DNA from: Rhodocyclales bacterium
GTDB lineage: Bacteria > Pseudomonadota > Gammaproteobacteria > Burkholderiales > Rhodocyclaceae
Direction: 5' to 3'
Length of the DNA: 64,000 bases
Assembly: GCA_016183655.1 (NCBI GenBank)
Contig: JACPEH010000024.1
Span: 124,001 to 188,000 of the forward strand
Shown here in pieces: positions 62,417 through 64,000 of the stretch. Both the position numbers and the translations under genes were made by a program. The notes beneath the pieces were generated by a model, which saw only the letters and a list, made by a program, of their open reading frames with translations, searched no databases and was not told the origin of the DNA. Position 1 is the stretch's first letter. Each line of letters starts with the position of its first letter.

Positions 62417-63896
62417 ATCGGCGGAACTGGGCCACAAGATCGACCGCAAGACCTTCCAGAAGGAAGTGCCGAAGCTGCGCGCCGAGCTGCTCGACGTGCA
62501 GTACGACCTGCTCGAAAAGCGCGATTTCCCGGTGGTTATCCTGATCAGCGGGGTCGACGGCAGCGGCAAGAGCGAGACGATCAACCTGCTCTACTCATGG
62601 ATGGACCCGCGCCACATCTCGACGCTGTCCTTCTCGACGCCGACCGACGAGGAGCGCGAACGGCCGTTCATGTGGCGCTACTGGCGCGCGCTGCCGCCGA
62701 AGGGCAAGGTTGGCGTGTTCGCCGGCTCCTGGTATTCGCAGCCGATCGCCGACCGCATCCAGAAGAAGATGAAGCGCGCCGAGATGGAGGAAGTCCTCGA
62801 CGAGATCAACCGCTTCGAGGCGATGCTGGTCAACGAAGGGGCGCTGGTGCTCAAGTTCTGGTTCCATCTCTCGAAGGACGGGCAGAAAACGCGGCTGAAG
62901 GCGCTGGAGAAGGACCCGCGCACCGCCTGGCGGGTGACCCGGGAAAGCTGGGACCGGCTGAAGACCTACGACGAGCTGCAGTCGGTGGCCGGGCACGTGC
63001 TGCGCGTGACCAACACCGCGCATGCGCCGTGGACGATCATCGAAGGCACCGACGACAACTACCGCTCGCTGACCGTCGGCCACATCGTCCGCGACTCGAT
63101 CCGCAAGCACCTGACGCAGGCCGGCAATGGCCGCGTGCCGGTGGCGCCGCCGATCGTGCCGACGATCGACCGGCGCACCGTGCTCTCCGAGCTCGACCTG
63201 GCGCAGACGCTGGAGAAGAAGGCCTACGAGCGCGAGCTGGCGAAGTGGCAGGGGCGGCTGTCGCAGCTGACGCGCGACCCGCGCTTTGTGCAGAACCATT
63301 CGCTGATCGTCGCCTTCGAGGGCTCGGATGCGGCCGGCAAGGGCGGCGCCATCCGCCGCGTCGTCGCCGCGATGGACGCCCGCCAGTACCAGATCGTGCC
63401 GGTCGCCGCGCCGACCGACGAGGAGCGCGCGCAGCCCTACCTGTGGCGCTTCTGGCGGCACGTGCCGCGCCGCGGGCGGACGACCATCTTCGACCGCTCG
63501 TGGTACGGCCGCGTGCTGGTCGAGCGCGTCGAGGGCTTCTGCGACGAGGACGACTGGCTGCGCGCCTACGCCGAGATCAACGACTTCGAGCACGCGCTGG
63601 TGCAGTCGGGGGCGATCGTCGTCAAGTTCTGGCTGCAGGTGAGCAAGGACGAGCAGCTGCGCCGCTTCCAGGAGCGCCAGGACACCGAGTTCAAGCGCTT
63701 CAAGATCACCGAGGAAGACTGGCGCAACCGCGAGAAGTGGGATGCCTACGCGCAGGCCGTCTGCGACATGGTGGACCGCACCTCGACCGGCCGTTCGCCG
63801 TGGACGCTGGTCGAGGCCAACGACAAGAACCACGCCCGGGTAAAGGTGCTGCGAACGCTCTGCGAGCGCCTCGAACAAGTACTGGAGGGGAGATGA
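62409..63896 (+). CDS. pap: polyphosphate:AMP phosphotransferase (tandem PPK2)
   Basis: A 495-aa protein of two PPK2 domains (about 1-230 and 265-490), the class that uses polyphosphate to convert AMP to ADP. The C-terminal copy is complete: Walker A 'GSDAAGKGG' and lid/Walker B 'FDRSWYGRVLVER'. The N-terminal copy keeps 'GVDGSGKSE' but reads 'FAGSWYSQP' where the D-R pair should be, so it is probably non-catalytic, as known for this class. A GGGGGAG ribosome site overlaps the rsmE end. argA starts within its stop codon. Confidence 0.92.
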   Translation: MFESAELGHKIDRKTFQKEVPKLRAELLDVQYDLLEKRDFPVVILISGVDGSGKSETINLLYSWMDPRHISTLSFSTPTDEERERPFMWRYWRALPPKGKVGVFAGSWYSQPIADRIQKKMKRAEMEEVLDEINRFEAMLVNEGALVLKFWFHLSKDGQKTRLKALEKDPRTAWRVTRESWDRLKTYDELQSVAGHVLRVTNTAHAPWTIIEGTDDNYRSLTVGHIVRDSIRKHLTQAGNGRVPVAPPIVPTIDRRTVLSELDLAQTLEKKAYERELAKWQGRLSQLTRDPRFVQNHSLIVAFEGSDAAGKGGAIRRVVAAMDARQYQIVPVAAPTDEERAQPYLWRFWRHVPRRGRTTIFDRSWYGRVLVERVEGFCDEDDWLRAYAEINDFEHALVQSGAIVVKFWLQVSKDEQLRRFQERQDTEFKRFKITEEDWRNREKWDAYAQAVCDMVDRTSTGRSPWTLVEANDKNHARVKVLRTLCERLEQVLEGR

Positions 63897-64000
63897 GCAA
63901 TCCGCAAGTCAGGAGCGAACATGCCCGCACGGCGGCGCATGCCGAGGATTTCGTCGCCTGGTTCCGTTCCGTCGCGCCGTACGTCAACCTGTTCCGCGGC
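63893..64000 (+). CDS. argA: N-acetylglutamate synthase, 3' end missing
   Basis: The first 36 codons of the next gene, cut by the window edge. The start overlaps the pap stop (ATGA). 'AEDFVAWFRSVAPYVNLFRG' is the recognised N-terminus of ArgA, the first enzyme of arginine synthesis. Only the beginning can be judged. Confidence 0.8.
   Translation, partial: MSNPQVRSEHARTAAHAEDFVAWFRSVAPYVNLFRG

Overview
This 64-kb window is high-GC chromosomal DNA from a Gram-negative bacterium. Gene content and order point to a betaproteobacterium, most plausibly Rhodocyclales-like: an lptD-surA-pdxA-rsmA operon, amgK-murU recycling genes, metG near apbC and dcd, a tkt-gap-epd-pgk block with pyk and fba, prkB-fbp, and a PPK2-type polyphosphate kinase. 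The lineage is inferred from content, not from any marker-gene comparison. I saw no rRNA, tRNA, transposase or CRISPR array. The sequence is almost fully coding.

Layout. (1) Positions 1-4907 hold the 3' part of a membrane complex related to hydrogenase-4/complex I (HyfC, E, F, G and I types). Its large subunit lacks both CxxC pairs that hold Ni-Fe, so it fits the 'energy-converting hydrogenase-related' (Ehr) type, not a hydrogenase. A spermidine-synthase-like methyltransferase-fold gene overlaps its end. (2) 5869-6505 has a small ribbon-helix-helix regulator gene, a perfect palindrome and a candidate small RNA with a strong terminator. (3) 6506-14537 carries metG, a Fic-domain gene flanked by repeated motifs, apbC, dcd and an Orn/Lys/Arg decarboxylase. 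(4) 14580-19943 is the most unusual locus: two related exported FecR-domain proteins flank a TPR plus outer-membrane-barrel protein resembling Slam/DUF560 translocons, followed by a SPINDLY/OGT-type glycosyltransferase. (5) 20038-30740 carries ubiH, pepP, murU and amgK on the minus strand, divergent from lptD-surA-pdxA-rsmA on the plus strand. (6) 30811-37002 is a minus-strand run including a Crp/Fnr regulator, xthA, prlC and purC, with a well-positioned Crp-type site before a 63-aa DUF2892 gene. (7) 37061-50629 is mostly central carbon metabolism on the minus strand (fba, pyk, pgk, epd, gapA, tkt), with bluB under a cobalamin riboswitch, a degenerate signalling protein and a TetR-hydrolase pair. 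(8) 50845-64000 has a COG2509 flavoprotein, an EAL-HDOD protein, the Calvin-cycle pair prkB-fbp, a large PAS-GGDEF-EAL protein, an inositol-phosphatase-family gene, rsmE, the polyphosphate:AMP phosphotransferase gene and the start of argA.

Functional picture. Phosphoribulokinase, FBPase, transketolase, aldolase, PGK and GAPDH together suggest Calvin-cycle capacity, although no Rubisco genes lie in the window. The Ehr-like complex, polyphosphate kinase and several c-di-GMP-related proteins suggest a metabolically flexible environmental organism. The best candidates for something little described are the FecR/Slam-like/FecR/OGT locus and the metal-ligand-free hydrogenase-like complex. All assignments come from reading translated sequence and motifs; no database search was run.
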